Shown: in pieces, positions 28,982-37,657 of the stretch | Layout of the letters: every line of letters begins with the position of its first letter | Position numbering within the stretch: the first letter of the stretch is position 1 | Origin: Betaproteobacteria bacterium | GTDB taxonomy: Bacteria; Pseudomonadota; Gammaproteobacteria; Burkholderiales; Casimicrobiaceae | Direction: 5' to 3' | Assembly: GCA_016717855.1 (NCBI GenBank) | Contig: JADKEV010000020.1 | Span: 74,047-138,046, forward strand | Length of the DNA stretch: 64,000 nucleotides | Notes under the pieces: generated by a model | Told to the model about the DNA's origin: nothing | The model's database searches: none | The model's input: the letters and a program-made list of their open reading frames with translations, nothing else | Program-made: the position numbers and the translations under genes

Positions 28982-29799
28982 TCCCCATTCGCTTCGGTGA
29001 TCGCCAGAGGCAGCTCTTCGGTATGTACCACCCACCGACCGGAAGTGCCAACGGACGGTATTGCGTGGTGCTCTGCAATCCGTTTGGCCAAGAGGTCATT
29101 CGCTCTCACCGCCTCCTGAAAGTGCTGGGGGATCGACTGTCCCGTGCCGGCTTCCCGGTGCTGCGATTCGACTATTTTGGGACCGGAGACTCCGACGGCG
29201 ATGACACCGAGGGCGATCTGGAAACGTGGGTTGAGGACTTGCTGCGCGCAAACGACGAGGTGACCCGCCGCAGCGGGTGCGGCGCCAGTGCCTGGTTCGG
29301 CCTTCGACTGGGAGCGACCATCGTTGCGCTCGCGGCGGCCAAGGTGCCGGTAGCCCCACGTCGCCTCGTGCTCTGGGATCCGGTGGTCGACGGAACGGCC
29401 TATCTCCGTGAATTGCAGAAAGCTCACGCAGCAGCGCTCTTGATAGATTCGCCAAGCGGCCTGGAAATCGGCGATGCTAGTACTGGAAATGAGCAATTCG
29501 CCTGCGACGGCCCCGAAGCCCTGGGCTTTCCGCTTACCCGAACCTTGCGGCGGCAGATCGGAGATCTGTCGGCGGCGTCCTGGGCGGCGTGTCAAACGGC
29601 ATCCGTGAGCCTGATCGGAAACACCGACAACCCGGAGCTCTCGACCGTCGCCAAACTTCTGCGCCAGGCGGGCACGACCGTCGAGATGCGCCAGATCGAA
29701 TCCCGGATCGACTGGGCCTCGGAAGAGGCCATGGACACGGCGATCGTACCCGCGGATGGGTTGCAGGCCGTCATGGCTGCGTTGCAGGAGGCGACGTGA
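28978..29799 (+). CDS. alpha/beta hydrolase, exosortase-A-hydrolase-2-like, lacking a standard nucleophile
   Basis: A 273-residue alpha/beta-hydrolase fold protein. It has YCVVLCNPFGQEVIRSHR, the strand-turn FPVLRFDYFGTGDSDG (about 58-73) and the nucleophile-elbow position WFGLRLGATI (about 102-111). At the elbow the expected GxSxG reads GLRLG, with Arg in place of Ser; this matches hydrolase-2 type proteins of exosortase-A loci as I recall them. It therefore may not be a serine hydrolase. It is coupled by ATGA to the small upstream frame and by GTGA to the next hydrolase. Possible roles are trans-acting release, editing or binding of carrier-bound intermediates (inference). Confidence 0.8.
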   Translation: MIPIRFGDRQRQLFGMYHPPTGSANGRYCVVLCNPFGQEVIRSHRLLKVLGDRLSRAGFPVLRFDYFGTGDSDGDDTEGDLETWVEDLLRANDEVTRRSGCGASAWFGLRLGATIVALAAAKVPVAPRRLVLWDPVVDGTAYLRELQKAHAAALLIDSPSGLEIGDASTGNEQFACDGPEALGFPLTRTLRRQIGDLSAASWAACQTASVSLIGNTDNPELSTVAKLLRQAGTTVEMRQIESRIDWASEEAMDTAIVPADGLQAVMAALQEAT

Positions 29800-30683
29800 T
29801 CGAACGGTCGATCGCTTTTGGTGCCGATGGCGGTCTGATCGGCACGTTGTGCCTGCCCTCGGCACTTTGCACTGATGGAAAAGGCGTGGGTCAGATCCTC
29901 TTCAATGCGGGCGTGGTGCATCGCATCGGCCCCCATCGCCTCAACGTGAAGCTGGCGCGAAATCTTGCTTCCCGGGGGGTCGCGTCCATCCGATTCGACT
30001 TGTCAGGCCAGGGGGACAGCGCGCGCGCGTCCGGAAATCTTGCGTTCGAGCAGCAGGCGGTCGTTGACATCCGTTCGGCTATGGACGCCCTGGAAGAGGA
30101 GGCGAATGTCCATCGCTTCGCGCTTCTCGGATACTGTTCCGGAGGATGGCACAGCTATGCGACCGCGCTTGCCGATGATCGCCTGGCCGGCATTCTTATG
30201 TACGATTCGTATTACTACCTGACATGGCGCTCGGGGTTGATCCGTCGCCTATTGTCTATCCGCAGGCACGGCTGGACGAAGGCGGTGGGCGGCTGGGTGG
30301 GCAGGCGGGTGATGGCCCTGTTGGGCAGGATCAGGCCACGGGCCGACGCAGCATTCGTGGAACGGCCCGGACAGAGCTACGGACTTGTCCGGGCGCCTCC
30401 GAAGATGGAGTTTGCCGCAGGGCTCCGGAAGATTCACGCGAAGGGAACGAATGTCACTGTGATGTACTCCGGAGGGTCCCGGCACTACACTTACCGCGAC
30501 CAGTTCCAGGACGCTTTCCGTCACACTGGAGTCACGGATTTCGTGCAACACGATTACTTTCCCGACATCGGACACACGCCCACGGACTTGGCAACACTGT
30601 CGATATTGATGAAGCGGTTCGAGGAGTGGACGCTCGAACTGGATGCCGCGTGCCGCAGGAGCGCCACAGAGCCCCTCCGCTGA
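29796..30683 (+). CDS. alpha/beta hydrolase, exosortase-A-hydrolase-1-like, with a Cys at the nucleophile elbow
   Basis: A 295-residue alpha/beta-hydrolase. I choose GTG 29796 because it overlaps the preceding stop (GTGA) and the protein then begins IERSIAFGADGG. Motifs are ASIRFDLSGQGDSA (about 67-80), the elbow LLGYCSGGWHSY (about 109-120) where GxSxG reads G-Y-C-S-G, so Cys is the probable nucleophile as in dienelactone hydrolase, and a C-terminal FPDIGHTPTD holding the catalytic His candidate. It pairs with the upstream hydrolase in the same operon. With no thioesterase domain in the NRPS, it is a candidate for product release or transfer (inference). Confidence 0.82.
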   Translation: MIERSIAFGADGGLIGTLCLPSALCTDGKGVGQILFNAGVVHRIGPHRLNVKLARNLASRGVASIRFDLSGQGDSARASGNLAFEQQAVVDIRSAMDALEEEANVHRFALLGYCSGGWHSYATALADDRLAGILMYDSYYYLTWRSGLIRRLLSIRRHGWTKAVGGWVGRRVMALLGRIRPRADAAFVERPGQSYGLVRAPPKMEFAAGLRKIHAKGTNVTVMYSGGSRHYTYRDQFQDAFRHTGVTDFVQHDYFPDIGHTPTDLATLSILMKRFEEWTLELDAACRRSATEPLR

Positions 30684-30714
30684 CAGTGTGGGGCCGCGGG
30701 CCGAGGGATTGGAG

Positions 30715-32571
30715 ATGCGAAGCATCAATACTGCAACTTACTCCGTAGCCCTGTCGTTAATCGCTGTGGCAGCCTTGGTTCTGGCCCTGCCGTCAGCGCG
30801 TAGCGTTCTGTTAAGTCGCCTTCCGCCGGCGTGGCGTATCGCAATCTCGGCCTGGCGTCACGATATTGCCGTCGATCACTCTGTCGCGATGCGAATGCCC
30901 GACGGCGTGGAACTTCGCGCCAGTCTGTATCTGCCGCGCGGCGCGGGTGGTCCGTTACCCACGGTGCTGATGCAGCTGCCTTACCACCGGCTGAGTTACG
31001 GCGAAGGACCTTGGCCGCTGTTCTTCGCGATGAACGGCTACGCCGCAGTCGTGCAGGACCTGCGCGGCACGGGAGATTCCGGGGGCGAATTCTTGCCGTG
31101 GCGCGATGCCGCCGAGGACGGCGTGACTACACTGGAATGGATAACCAGCCAGCCATGGTCCAATGGGAAAATTGGCACATTCGGTTGCTCGGCGCTGGGC
31201 GAGGTCCAGTTCGTACTGGCGAAGAAGCGACATCCCGCCCACCGCGCGATGATTCCCAGCGGGGCCGGAGGAGCGGTGGGCACGGCCGCGGGACGTTACT
31301 CCTACTTCGGCGCGTTCGAAGGCGGCATCTTCCAGCTGGCGAGCGGATTCGGATGGTTCGTGAGCAACGGAACGAAGGACCCCAAAGCTGCTCCGGCTCG
31401 GGCGTTCGATCTCGCCACGCACCTTGCGGGATTGCCGGTGTCGGGCCTTGTGCGCAGCGTGCGCCCTGCGCCCAATGGATATTCGGAGTATCTTGCGACG
31501 CCAATGGGCGACCCAAAGTGGAACGAGTGGGGATTCCTGACCGATGACGATCGCGTGAACGTGCCTTCGCTGGTCATCAATTCATGGGGAGATCAAACCG
31601 TGGGCGATACGCTGGCGCTTGCGGAGTCGTGGCGCAAGTCCGACCCCGAGAGCGCGCGCCATAGCAAGGTGGTGATCGCGCCTGCGCTCCACTGCGCGCA
31701 CGATCGAGTTGTCGCGAAGGTCGATCGCTTCGGCGACCTCCTGGTCAAGGATGGGTCGCGGCCCTACCGCGAGTGGTACCTGCAATGGTTCAATCGATGG
31801 CTGAAGGGCGAGGGCGAGGGTCTCACTGAGCTCAAGGCATTCAATTTCTTCATGCTGGGAGAGGACCGCTGGCTGGCGTCGGAATCGTGGCCGCCGGGGG
31901 ATGCGCGCCCCGAGCGCTGGTACCTCGCAAGTGGGGGCCATGCCAACTCGAGCCGCGGCGACGGTACGTTGGCTTCGACGCCGGGCTCGGGCACTGCGTC
32001 CGACAGTTTTCCCTATGATCCGATGAATCCTGTGCCCTCGCGTGGCGGACCGGTTTGTTGCACGGGGGAGCGGAACGAGCAGGCGGGGCCGAGGGATCAG
32101 GCCGATGTCGAAGCGCGCGACGACGTGCTCGTCTATACCTCCGTCCCGCTCGAGCGCGATATCCGCATCGCCGGGCCGCTGAAAGCGCATCTCACGGTGT
32201 CGTCGAGCGCGCCCGATACCGATCTGGTCGCGCGGCTTGTGCATGTTCAGCCCGACGGAAAGGCGACCGGCATCCAGGAAGGCGCACTTCGGCTTCGGTA
32301 CCGCGACGGGTTCGCGTCACCGGTGCTGCTGGATCCGGGCCGGCGCTACGAGGTAGTCGTGGACATGCGCTCAATCGCCTACACGATTCCGAAGGGGCAT
32401 CGCCTCCGGTTGCACGTGACGAGCAGCAGCTTCCCCAGGCTCGAACGTAATCTGAACAACGGGGCGCCGAACAACTCCGACGAGTCGGCCGGGATCGTCG
32501 CGGTCAACACTATTTATCACGACGCGCACACCAAATCCTTCGTCGAGTTCCCGGCCCTTCCGGGAGAGTGA
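30715..32571 (+). CDS. CocE/NonD-family (S15-type) hydrolase with N-terminal membrane segment
   Basis: A 618-residue protein. The ATG at 30715 has an AGGGA/GGAG ribosome site; the longer frame from 30643 overlaps the previous gene. Residues 8-26 form a membrane anchor or signal. The S15/CocE alpha/beta-hydrolase domain shows MRMPDGVELRASLYLPRGA (about 57), DLRGTGDSGG (about 116), nucleophile TFGCSALGE (about 160), Asp candidate in NSWGDQTV (about 288) and His in APALHCAHDR. The C-terminal jelly-roll domain is indicated by LTVSSSAPDTDLVARLVHV and GHRLRLHVTSSSFPR. These enzymes hydrolyse peptides, acyl esters or amides (X-Pro peptidase, cocaine esterase, glutaryl-7-ACA acylase). It could trim or deacylate the NRPS/PKS product in the periplasm. 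Confidence 0.87.
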   Translation: MRSINTATYSVALSLIAVAALVLALPSARSVLLSRLPPAWRIAISAWRHDIAVDHSVAMRMPDGVELRASLYLPRGAGGPLPTVLMQLPYHRLSYGEGPWPLFFAMNGYAAVVQDLRGTGDSGGEFLPWRDAAEDGVTTLEWITSQPWSNGKIGTFGCSALGEVQFVLAKKRHPAHRAMIPSGAGGAVGTAAGRYSYFGAFEGGIFQLASGFGWFVSNGTKDPKAAPARAFDLATHLAGLPVSGLVRSVRPAPNGYSEYLATPMGDPKWNEWGFLTDDDRVNVPSLVINSWGDQTVGDTLALAESWRKSDPESARHSKVVIAPALHCAHDRVVAKVDRFGDLLVKDGSRPYREWYLQWFNRWLKGEGEGLTELKAFNFFMLGEDRWLASESWPPGDARPERWYLASGGHANSSRGDGTLASTPGSGTASDSFPYDPMNPVPSRGGPVCCTGERNEQAGPRDQADVEARDDVLVYTSVPLERDIRIAGPLKAHLTVSSSAPDTDLVARLVHVQPDGKATGIQEGALRLRYRDGFASPVLLDPGRRYEVVVDMRSIAYTIPKGHRLRLHVTSSSFPRLERNLNNGAPNNSDESAGIVAVNTIYHDAHTKSFVEFPALPGE

Positions 32572-32585
32572 ATCGGTTGAGGGGG

Positions 32586-33554
32586 CTAGAATCCGGCTTT
32601 TCGCTCGTGACCGCGAATCGCGTTCCTTCCCAACACCAGCCCGCGACCCCCAAGGTACTTCACACCGTCGATGAAGCCGGACTTGCCCACGTCGTCCGGT
32701 GACAGGCCGAAACGTCGCAGGAACATGTTCCACGCGTGTGCGTAAGCCAGAAACCGTGTGTGGGCCGTATAGAAGACCACACCTATCGAAATGCTGATGC
32801 CGTCCCCGGGGGTGACCCAATCGGTGCTGCATCGGGTCGAGTGCGGGGAAGTGCAGGGGAAATAGACTCCGTCACCGGGACCCACATCGAATTCGTGGCT
32901 CCGTTCGAGGTCCCCGTCCTTCAGTCGAACATTATCGAGAGAGCCGTTGACGATGAACTGATCCACGTCGGCTGCCCTGACCACTTCCCGGTCGGTGTGG
33001 TCCCAGACGTTCATGGTCTTGCGCCCCATGATCTGCAGCCAGAAGTTGTTTTCCCGGTCGATGTGAAAGGGGGTGACCGAGGGCGGCGCGGAAATGAACA
33101 TGAACCCTCCGACATTGAAGATGCCGGGCTGCTCGCGCTCGACTAATGGCCGAAAGCTGTCGGTTACTTCCTCGAGGAACGCCTTGTAGGCAGGGTGAGT
33201 CTCGATATGGTAGAGAGCCAACCACGAACCTGGCTCCTCGATCCGGCGGAACACTTCGTCGATTGCACGGCCTTCCGGGTGCCGGGGGCGGTGCTGAAAC
33301 GGCGTTGCCTGAGTGCAGCCCGGCGAGATGAACCGACATTGTCCGGTCGTCATGAGCTCCTTGGCGAGCCCGGCCAGTTCCGGAAGCCGCATCAGCGGAT
33401 GCGCGTGGAAATTGTGACGGATCTGCGAAATGCGATGGGTAGAAAAGGTCTGCGGATCCACGGGGATGACCCCGTAGCGCGCAGCGCTTTCCAGCGTGTC
33501 TCCCGGAGCCACCGCGCGAACGCCTGGCAGGGTTGATGAGCGAATCTGGTCCAT
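32586..33554 (-). CDS. JmjC/cupin-like Fe(II)/2-oxoglutarate-type oxygenase
   Basis: A 322-residue protein with a cupin-like JmjC core: VTPFHIDRENNFWLQIMG (about 158-175) supplies the HxD metal pair and the following substrate strand, GRKTMNVWDH follows, and VYFPCTSPHSTR (about 230-241) supplies the distal His. These residues match the 2-His-1-carboxylate facial triad of 2OG oxygenases. The N-terminus HRISQIRHNFHAHPL and RFISPGCTQ are not assigned. It converges on the CocE gene with 14 bp between stops, so it is separately transcribed. A GGAAAG site lies 7 nt upstream of the start. It may hydroxylate the peptide or an amino-acid precursor (inference). Confidence 0.8.
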   Translation of the reverse strand: MDQIRSSTLPGVRAVAPGDTLESAARYGVIPVDPQTFSTHRISQIRHNFHAHPLMRLPELAGLAKELMTTGQCRFISPGCTQATPFQHRPRHPEGRAIDEVFRRIEEPGSWLALYHIETHPAYKAFLEEVTDSFRPLVEREQPGIFNVGGFMFISAPPSVTPFHIDRENNFWLQIMGRKTMNVWDHTDREVVRAADVDQFIVNGSLDNVRLKDGDLERSHEFDVGPGDGVYFPCTSPHSTRCSTDWVTPGDGISISIGVVFYTAHTRFLAYAHAWNMFLRRFGLSPDDVGKSGFIDGVKYLGGRGLVLGRNAIRGHERKAGF

Positions 33555-33851
33555 TGCTGTCTTTCCATGTCGCTGGGTCGCCCATTATAGGAAGTATCGG
33601 GCCCTGCTTCCCATGGTCGCATGCGGATGGTCGCGGCTTGTGTTGGCCCGGCAGCCGTGGTTAGAATCCGTCCTCACTCCCTTCCGCCGACTACTGGTTA
33701 CCGCACAATCCGTAACTGTGTCTGCCTCGGCCGCCGTATCCGGCTTGTACACATGACTCGGCGGCTGGTTCGGCTAACCTGTGGCGGACTATGACGTCGT
33801 CTGACTTGCACAGAAGCCGGCTGCAGCCGCCTTTGATTTGAAGGGCAACAA

Positions 33852-34643
33852 ATGTCTTCTACACTTCACGCACGTGGCAAGCCATTCTTAATCCAGCGAA
33901 TCGTCGACTCCCTGAGGCGGCGCTATTTCGCCCGCATCAACAGGGTCAATTCGTTTCGTGGCGTCTACAGTACTTTTGCCGACGCGCAGCGAGCAGCTCC
34001 GCGGTTCAAACCGTTCGGGTACGAATTGGCGAATTCAGCGAACTGGTATCGAAACAAGCTGAACGGGATATCCCTGGAGGACTACCCCATGGTTTATTGG
34101 CTGCGGGACGCCCTGGAATCAGGCCGCTCGATATTCGAGATTGGCGGGCACGTCGGGGTCGCCTACTACGGGTATTCGAAGGTCCTCAAGTATCCGCCAG
34201 ATCTGCAATGGACGATCTGCGATGTCCCGTCCGTCGTGTCCGCCGGCGAGAATCTCGCCAGGGAGCAGGGACGAACCAACCTGCGCTTCATCATTCACCC
34301 GACGGAAAGCGAGGGTGCGGACATCGTTCTCGCGGCCGGATCGCTGCAGTACATCGACTCGCCGTCGCTCGTGGAGATGATCGGCGCCTTCCGCGTACGG
34401 CCACGCCACGTCTTGATCAACATCACGCCTGTCTATGAGGGACCGTCATTCGTGACGCTGCAGTACATCGGCACCGCCTTCTGCGCGTATCGCATATTCA
34501 ATCGAACACAGTTCGTCGGCGAGTTTGAAGACGCGGGCTTCTCTCTCGTGGATTCCTGGCAGAAGCCCCGAACTACGCGCATCCCGGGTCACCGCGAAAA
34601 ATCCTTCGACTACTACAGTGGATTTTACTTTCGCGCGGCATAG
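33852..34643 (+). CDS. TIGR04325-like putative methyltransferase
   Basis: A 263-residue protein resembling the TIGR04325 methyltransferase family found in polysaccharide loci. It has the family-like N-terminal segment FRGVYSTFADAQRAAP (about 36-51), the putative SAM loop SIFEIGGHVGVAYYGYSK (about 97-114), WTICDVPSVV (about 123) and ADIVLAAGSLQYI (about 157). It lies alone between a minus-strand oxygenase and a minus-strand GNAT gene, so it has its own promoter in 33555-33851. The substrate is unknown. Confidence 0.78.
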   Translation: MSSTLHARGKPFLIQRIVDSLRRRYFARINRVNSFRGVYSTFADAQRAAPRFKPFGYELANSANWYRNKLNGISLEDYPMVYWLRDALESGRSIFEIGGHVGVAYYGYSKVLKYPPDLQWTICDVPSVVSAGENLAREQGRTNLRFIIHPTESEGADIVLAAGSLQYIDSPSLVEMIGAFRVRPRHVLINITPVYEGPSFVTLQYIGTAFCAYRIFNRTQFVGEFEDAGFSLVDSWQKPRTTRIPGHREKSFDYYSGFYFRAA

Positions 34644-34701
34644 GTGTGCAGGGGTTCGGGTCCTTTCAAGGCGGGAAAGTACTCAGTACCGCTGAGGACA
34701 T

Positions 34702-35424
34702 TTATTCCTTGTAGTAGAGCAGACCGAACCGGCGAACCTTGCCCGAGTGATACACGAAGAAGTGATTGTCGGTCCGCCAATACGCAACAAACCCGTGTGA
34801 CATCCCGCCACTGGCTCTCGACGCCGACATAGAACTGATGTTGTGCGAGGATATGAAGCTCGCCTGATACTGGCGCCCGCTGTCCCTGCAAATCACGTCG
34901 GCATATCGATCCAGTGCGGGCGCGATCCCCATTCCACGAGACGATTCCCGCACGAAGACCTTGTACTTGTAGATGGCTTGGGAGGGGATCTTCACCCACA
35001 GTCCCTTGCCGTGCGGCGAGGGCCGCTCAGCGAACCATGCATAGCCTGCCAGGCGTTCCGCCTCGAATGCGCCAATGCAGACGCTCCCCCTTCCAACAGC
35101 GTCACGCACCTCATCCGCGACGAGATTCAGTTCGGTATCGGAGCACAGCGCGAGCAACTCCGCTTCGGTGAGCGAGCGGATATCGAAGCCCTGCAATGGC
35201 GGGGAGCGCACGGATCCGTCCATTGGCCGACAGAACATCCTGACCAGGTGGAGCCCGCACCGTCGCCCGATCCCGCCCATCAGGTAGGTGTATGCAGACT
35301 CGACGAGTGACCTCGACGGTTTTATCTTCGTCGTCCATGGTCGACCATTTGCAAATTGTGCCACACACTTGGCCCAGTTGTTGAGTCCGAAAGCATTCCC
35401 CTGTTCAATCCCCATCTGCACCAC
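34702..35424 (-). CDS. GNAT-fold acetyltransferase-like protein
   Basis: A 240-residue protein. The C-terminal two thirds look like a GNAT domain: VCIGAFEAERLAGYAWF (about 113-129), an acetyl-CoA-loop-like stretch YKYKVFVRESSRGMGIAP (about 150-167) and ASFISSHNISSMSASR, the last resembling the NxxSxxxxxxxGF region. Proteins like this occur in polysaccharide loci and are annotated as GNAT N-acetyltransferases. The N-terminal about 45 residues may be upstream of the real start. The acceptor is unknown. Confidence 0.65.
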   Translation of the reverse strand: MVQMGIEQGNAFGLNNWAKCVAQFANGRPWTTKIKPSRSLVESAYTYLMGGIGRRCGLHLVRMFCRPMDGSVRSPPLQGFDIRSLTEAELLALCSDTELNLVADEVRDAVGRGSVCIGAFEAERLAGYAWFAERPSPHGKGLWVKIPSQAIYKYKVFVRESSRGMGIAPALDRYADVICRDSGRQYQASFISSHNISSMSASRASGGMSHGFVAYWRTDNHFFVYHSGKVRRFGLLYYKE

Positions 35425-35583
35425 CTGCGACTCATCGACGGTTCAAACGCCGGGCGCGGCGTTCATCCTACCGCTTCCAAACATGGTTGTAGTCTTTGGC
35501 TTACCTTCCGTGCACGCTCCGACCAGGAGCCCGTGACCGGTGATAGACTCGCCGCAGTCGGTGTTGCTTCAAAGAGACTGCAC

Positions 35584-37479
35584 ATGACGCAGCATATCAA
35601 GTCGTCCATCGCGGCCCTCTTAGCGATTCTCGCCAGCATCGGCCCGGCGGGCGCGGCATTCGCAATGACGGCAACGGAACAGACCACGACCGTCGACTTC
35701 AATCTGACGGTGACCAAATCCGGAAGCGGGGCGGGCACGGTCACTAGCGATGTAGGCGGCATTGATTGCGGCGTGACTTGCAGCAGCATACTTGCCAATG
35801 GCACGCTGATCATTCTCACCGCGACGCCATCGCCGGGCAGCCAGTTCACAGGCTGGCTGGGTCCGTGCACCGGGGTCGGCACCTGCCAGTTCCCGATCAA
35901 TGGCCCTACCACGGTCCTGGCGACCTTTGCAGCCAACGCCATTGGCGCGCCCGGGCTCGACATCGACGGCGTGGCCGGTTGTGACGCATTGACCGATGGG
36001 CTGCTGGTGATCCGTTACCTGTTCGAAATGTCGGGCGCACCATTGATAGGCGGAGCGGTCGGGCCGGGCGCGACCAGAACGACCGATGCGCAGATCGGCG
36101 GCTACCTCCGCGACATCAAGCCTTTGCTCGATATCGATGGCAACGGCGAGACCGATGCTCTGACCGACGGCATACTGATAATGCGCTACCAGTTCGGCCT
36201 GCGCGGAGCCAGCGTGGTTGCCGGGGCGGTTGGATCCGGCGCGACTCGGGGTGTCGACGCTATTGAGAGCCAAATTCAGAGCCTGTGCTTGCCATCGACA
36301 TCCACTTACACACTGGCTGTCAGCAGGACTGGTGATGGCACCGGCACCGTGAGCAGTTCTCCGGGAGGAATCAACTGCGGCGCGGTCTGCTACCAGAATT
36401 TCGACGGCGGCACCGTGGTTACCCTCTCCGCTACGCCGGGCGTGGGGTCTACCTTCACCGGCTGGGGCGGTGCCTGCTCGGGTACCGGCATGTGCGTGGT
36501 GACTATGGACACAACAAAGTCCGTCTCAGCCAATTTCACATTGGCACGCTGCGGCGACCTTTCGATGGGCGGTGCCGGTTACGGCTCGGCACCGGGGGCG
36601 GTCCCGCCCGCATTGTCAGCAACGGTCAGCGTAAACTCTGCCAGCTGCTTCGGGCCCGGCGTCCACTCGTCGGCCATCGACGAGTTCGGCCACGGCGGTT
36701 CGACTCTGAGCGCTCCCGGCGGCTACCTACCGCCGGGAGGGGGAGGCGCCGATGTGGACGGACGCATTCCGACCGCTGTCGACACCCAGACCAGCGGTTC
36801 GACGATCTACTACGCCGTCGCGCGCCCCGCCGCGGCCGGCCACACCGTTACTGACAACAAGACCGGAAACACGTACACCGAGCTGGATACCGGCAACTAC
36901 GGGCTCGGCGGAGGCGCAGCCTGGGTGAACGCGACGGGCTACTGCATCGGCGTGAACGGTGGGACTAACCACATCCTCACGACTCCCAGCATCGCCCTTA
37001 ACGAGGCTACGCTCGGGTGGGATGAGATCAAGCAAGGCCACGTCCTGATATCTCACGGGCATGTGTTTCACGCGTCGGGTGCGACCCAGAGCAGCCCGCC
37101 GGGTATCAGCGTCACCGGACCGGCATGGGTTTACGTCGATTGGTTCGGCGACGGCAATACGGTCGGGGCCGAGGGCTTCGTGTGGACGGTGACTGCCGTC
37201 GACGAGGGGCCGACAGTCGGCTCGCAGTGGCAAGTTGTCGATTCGCGCATCGTCAATCACAACAACGGCTGGATTCAGTGGAAGCGTTGGCGCCGCTATT
37301 TCTCGACCGTGACGGCGAATATCCAACTGACCTTGGCCTCGCTGCACCCAACGCAGGGCGCGGATTTTTACGCCGCCGCTTTCCAGGAAACTGCGGGCGT
37401 TTCTGGCGCAGTTACGCGGTCTGTTCCCGCGACGATGTCGCCAACGGCCGATGTAATGCGGCCGGGCGGCCCACGGTAA
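35584..37479 (+). CDS. exported protein with InlB-like B-repeats and two dockerin-like repeats
   Basis: A 631-residue secreted protein. Start ATG 35584 gives a clean signal peptide ending near GAAFAM. Two bacterial-repeat (Flg_new/InlB B-type) domains read TxxGxGTVxSxxGGIxCG…GSxFTGWxGxC (about 33-110 and 240-320). Between them are two dockerin-like units, DIDGVAGCDALTDGLLVIR and DIDGNGETDALTDGILIMR (about 124-235), nearly the same as those on the protein at 3847-6588. The C-terminal about 300 residues are Gly/Ser/Thr-rich, contain Cys and aromatic residues, and I do not recognise them. It is likely a cell-surface or matrix protein. It has no enzymatic motif I can see. Confidence 0.8.
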   Translation: MTQHIKSSIAALLAILASIGPAGAAFAMTATEQTTTVDFNLTVTKSGSGAGTVTSDVGGIDCGVTCSSILANGTLIILTATPSPGSQFTGWLGPCTGVGTCQFPINGPTTVLATFAANAIGAPGLDIDGVAGCDALTDGLLVIRYLFEMSGAPLIGGAVGPGATRTTDAQIGGYLRDIKPLLDIDGNGETDALTDGILIMRYQFGLRGASVVAGAVGSGATRGVDAIESQIQSLCLPSTSTYTLAVSRTGDGTGTVSSSPGGINCGAVCYQNFDGGTVVTLSATPGVGSTFTGWGGACSGTGMCVVTMDTTKSVSANFTLARCGDLSMGGAGYGSAPGAVPPALSATVSVNSASCFGPGVHSSAIDEFGHGGSTLSAPGGYLPPGGGGADVDGRIPTAVDTQTSGSTIYYAVARPAAAGHTVTDNKTGNTYTELDTGNYGLGGGAAWVNATGYCIGVNGGTNHILTTPSIALNEATLGWDEIKQGHVLISHGHVFHASGATQSSPPGISVTGPAWVYVDWFGDGNTVGAEGFVWTVTAVDEGPTVGSQWQVVDSRIVNHNNGWIQWKRWRRYFSTVTANIQLTLASLHPTQGADFYAAAFQETAGVSGAVTRSVPATMSPTADVMRPGGPR

Positions 37480-37579
37480 GCGTTACCGACGCGCTGCAGC
37501 GCAAGTCCCGGGCGGCCCCATGACGGACCATACCGGGCCAGTTTAAGCAACGCCGACTGGCTCATTGCGCGACGTGTTA

Positions 37580-37629
37580 ATTCCGGCGCTGTCGAGGGCA
37601 ACATCAAGACCCTCGACATGCGCCGGAAT
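37580..37629. repeat. long imperfect hairpin between convergent genes
   Basis: Inverted repeat of 10 bp (ATTCCGGCGC/GCGCCGGAAT) and 8 bp (GTCGAGGG/CCCTCGAC), separated by a 1-nt/2-nt asymmetric bulge, with an 11-nt loop. It sits between the convergent genes ending at 37479 and 37658. There is no T tract, so it is not a textbook intrinsic terminator, although it may stop transcription in both directions. Confidence 0.6.
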
Positions 37630-37657
37630 GGTCGCGAACCTCTGGTTGGACAGGTCC

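Noticed and set aside
33600..33680. Sigma-70 promoter with TAGAAT -10 upstream of the TIGR04325-like gene
   Set aside because: The -35 partner matches poorly and the distance to the gene is about 190 bp; not enough to call.
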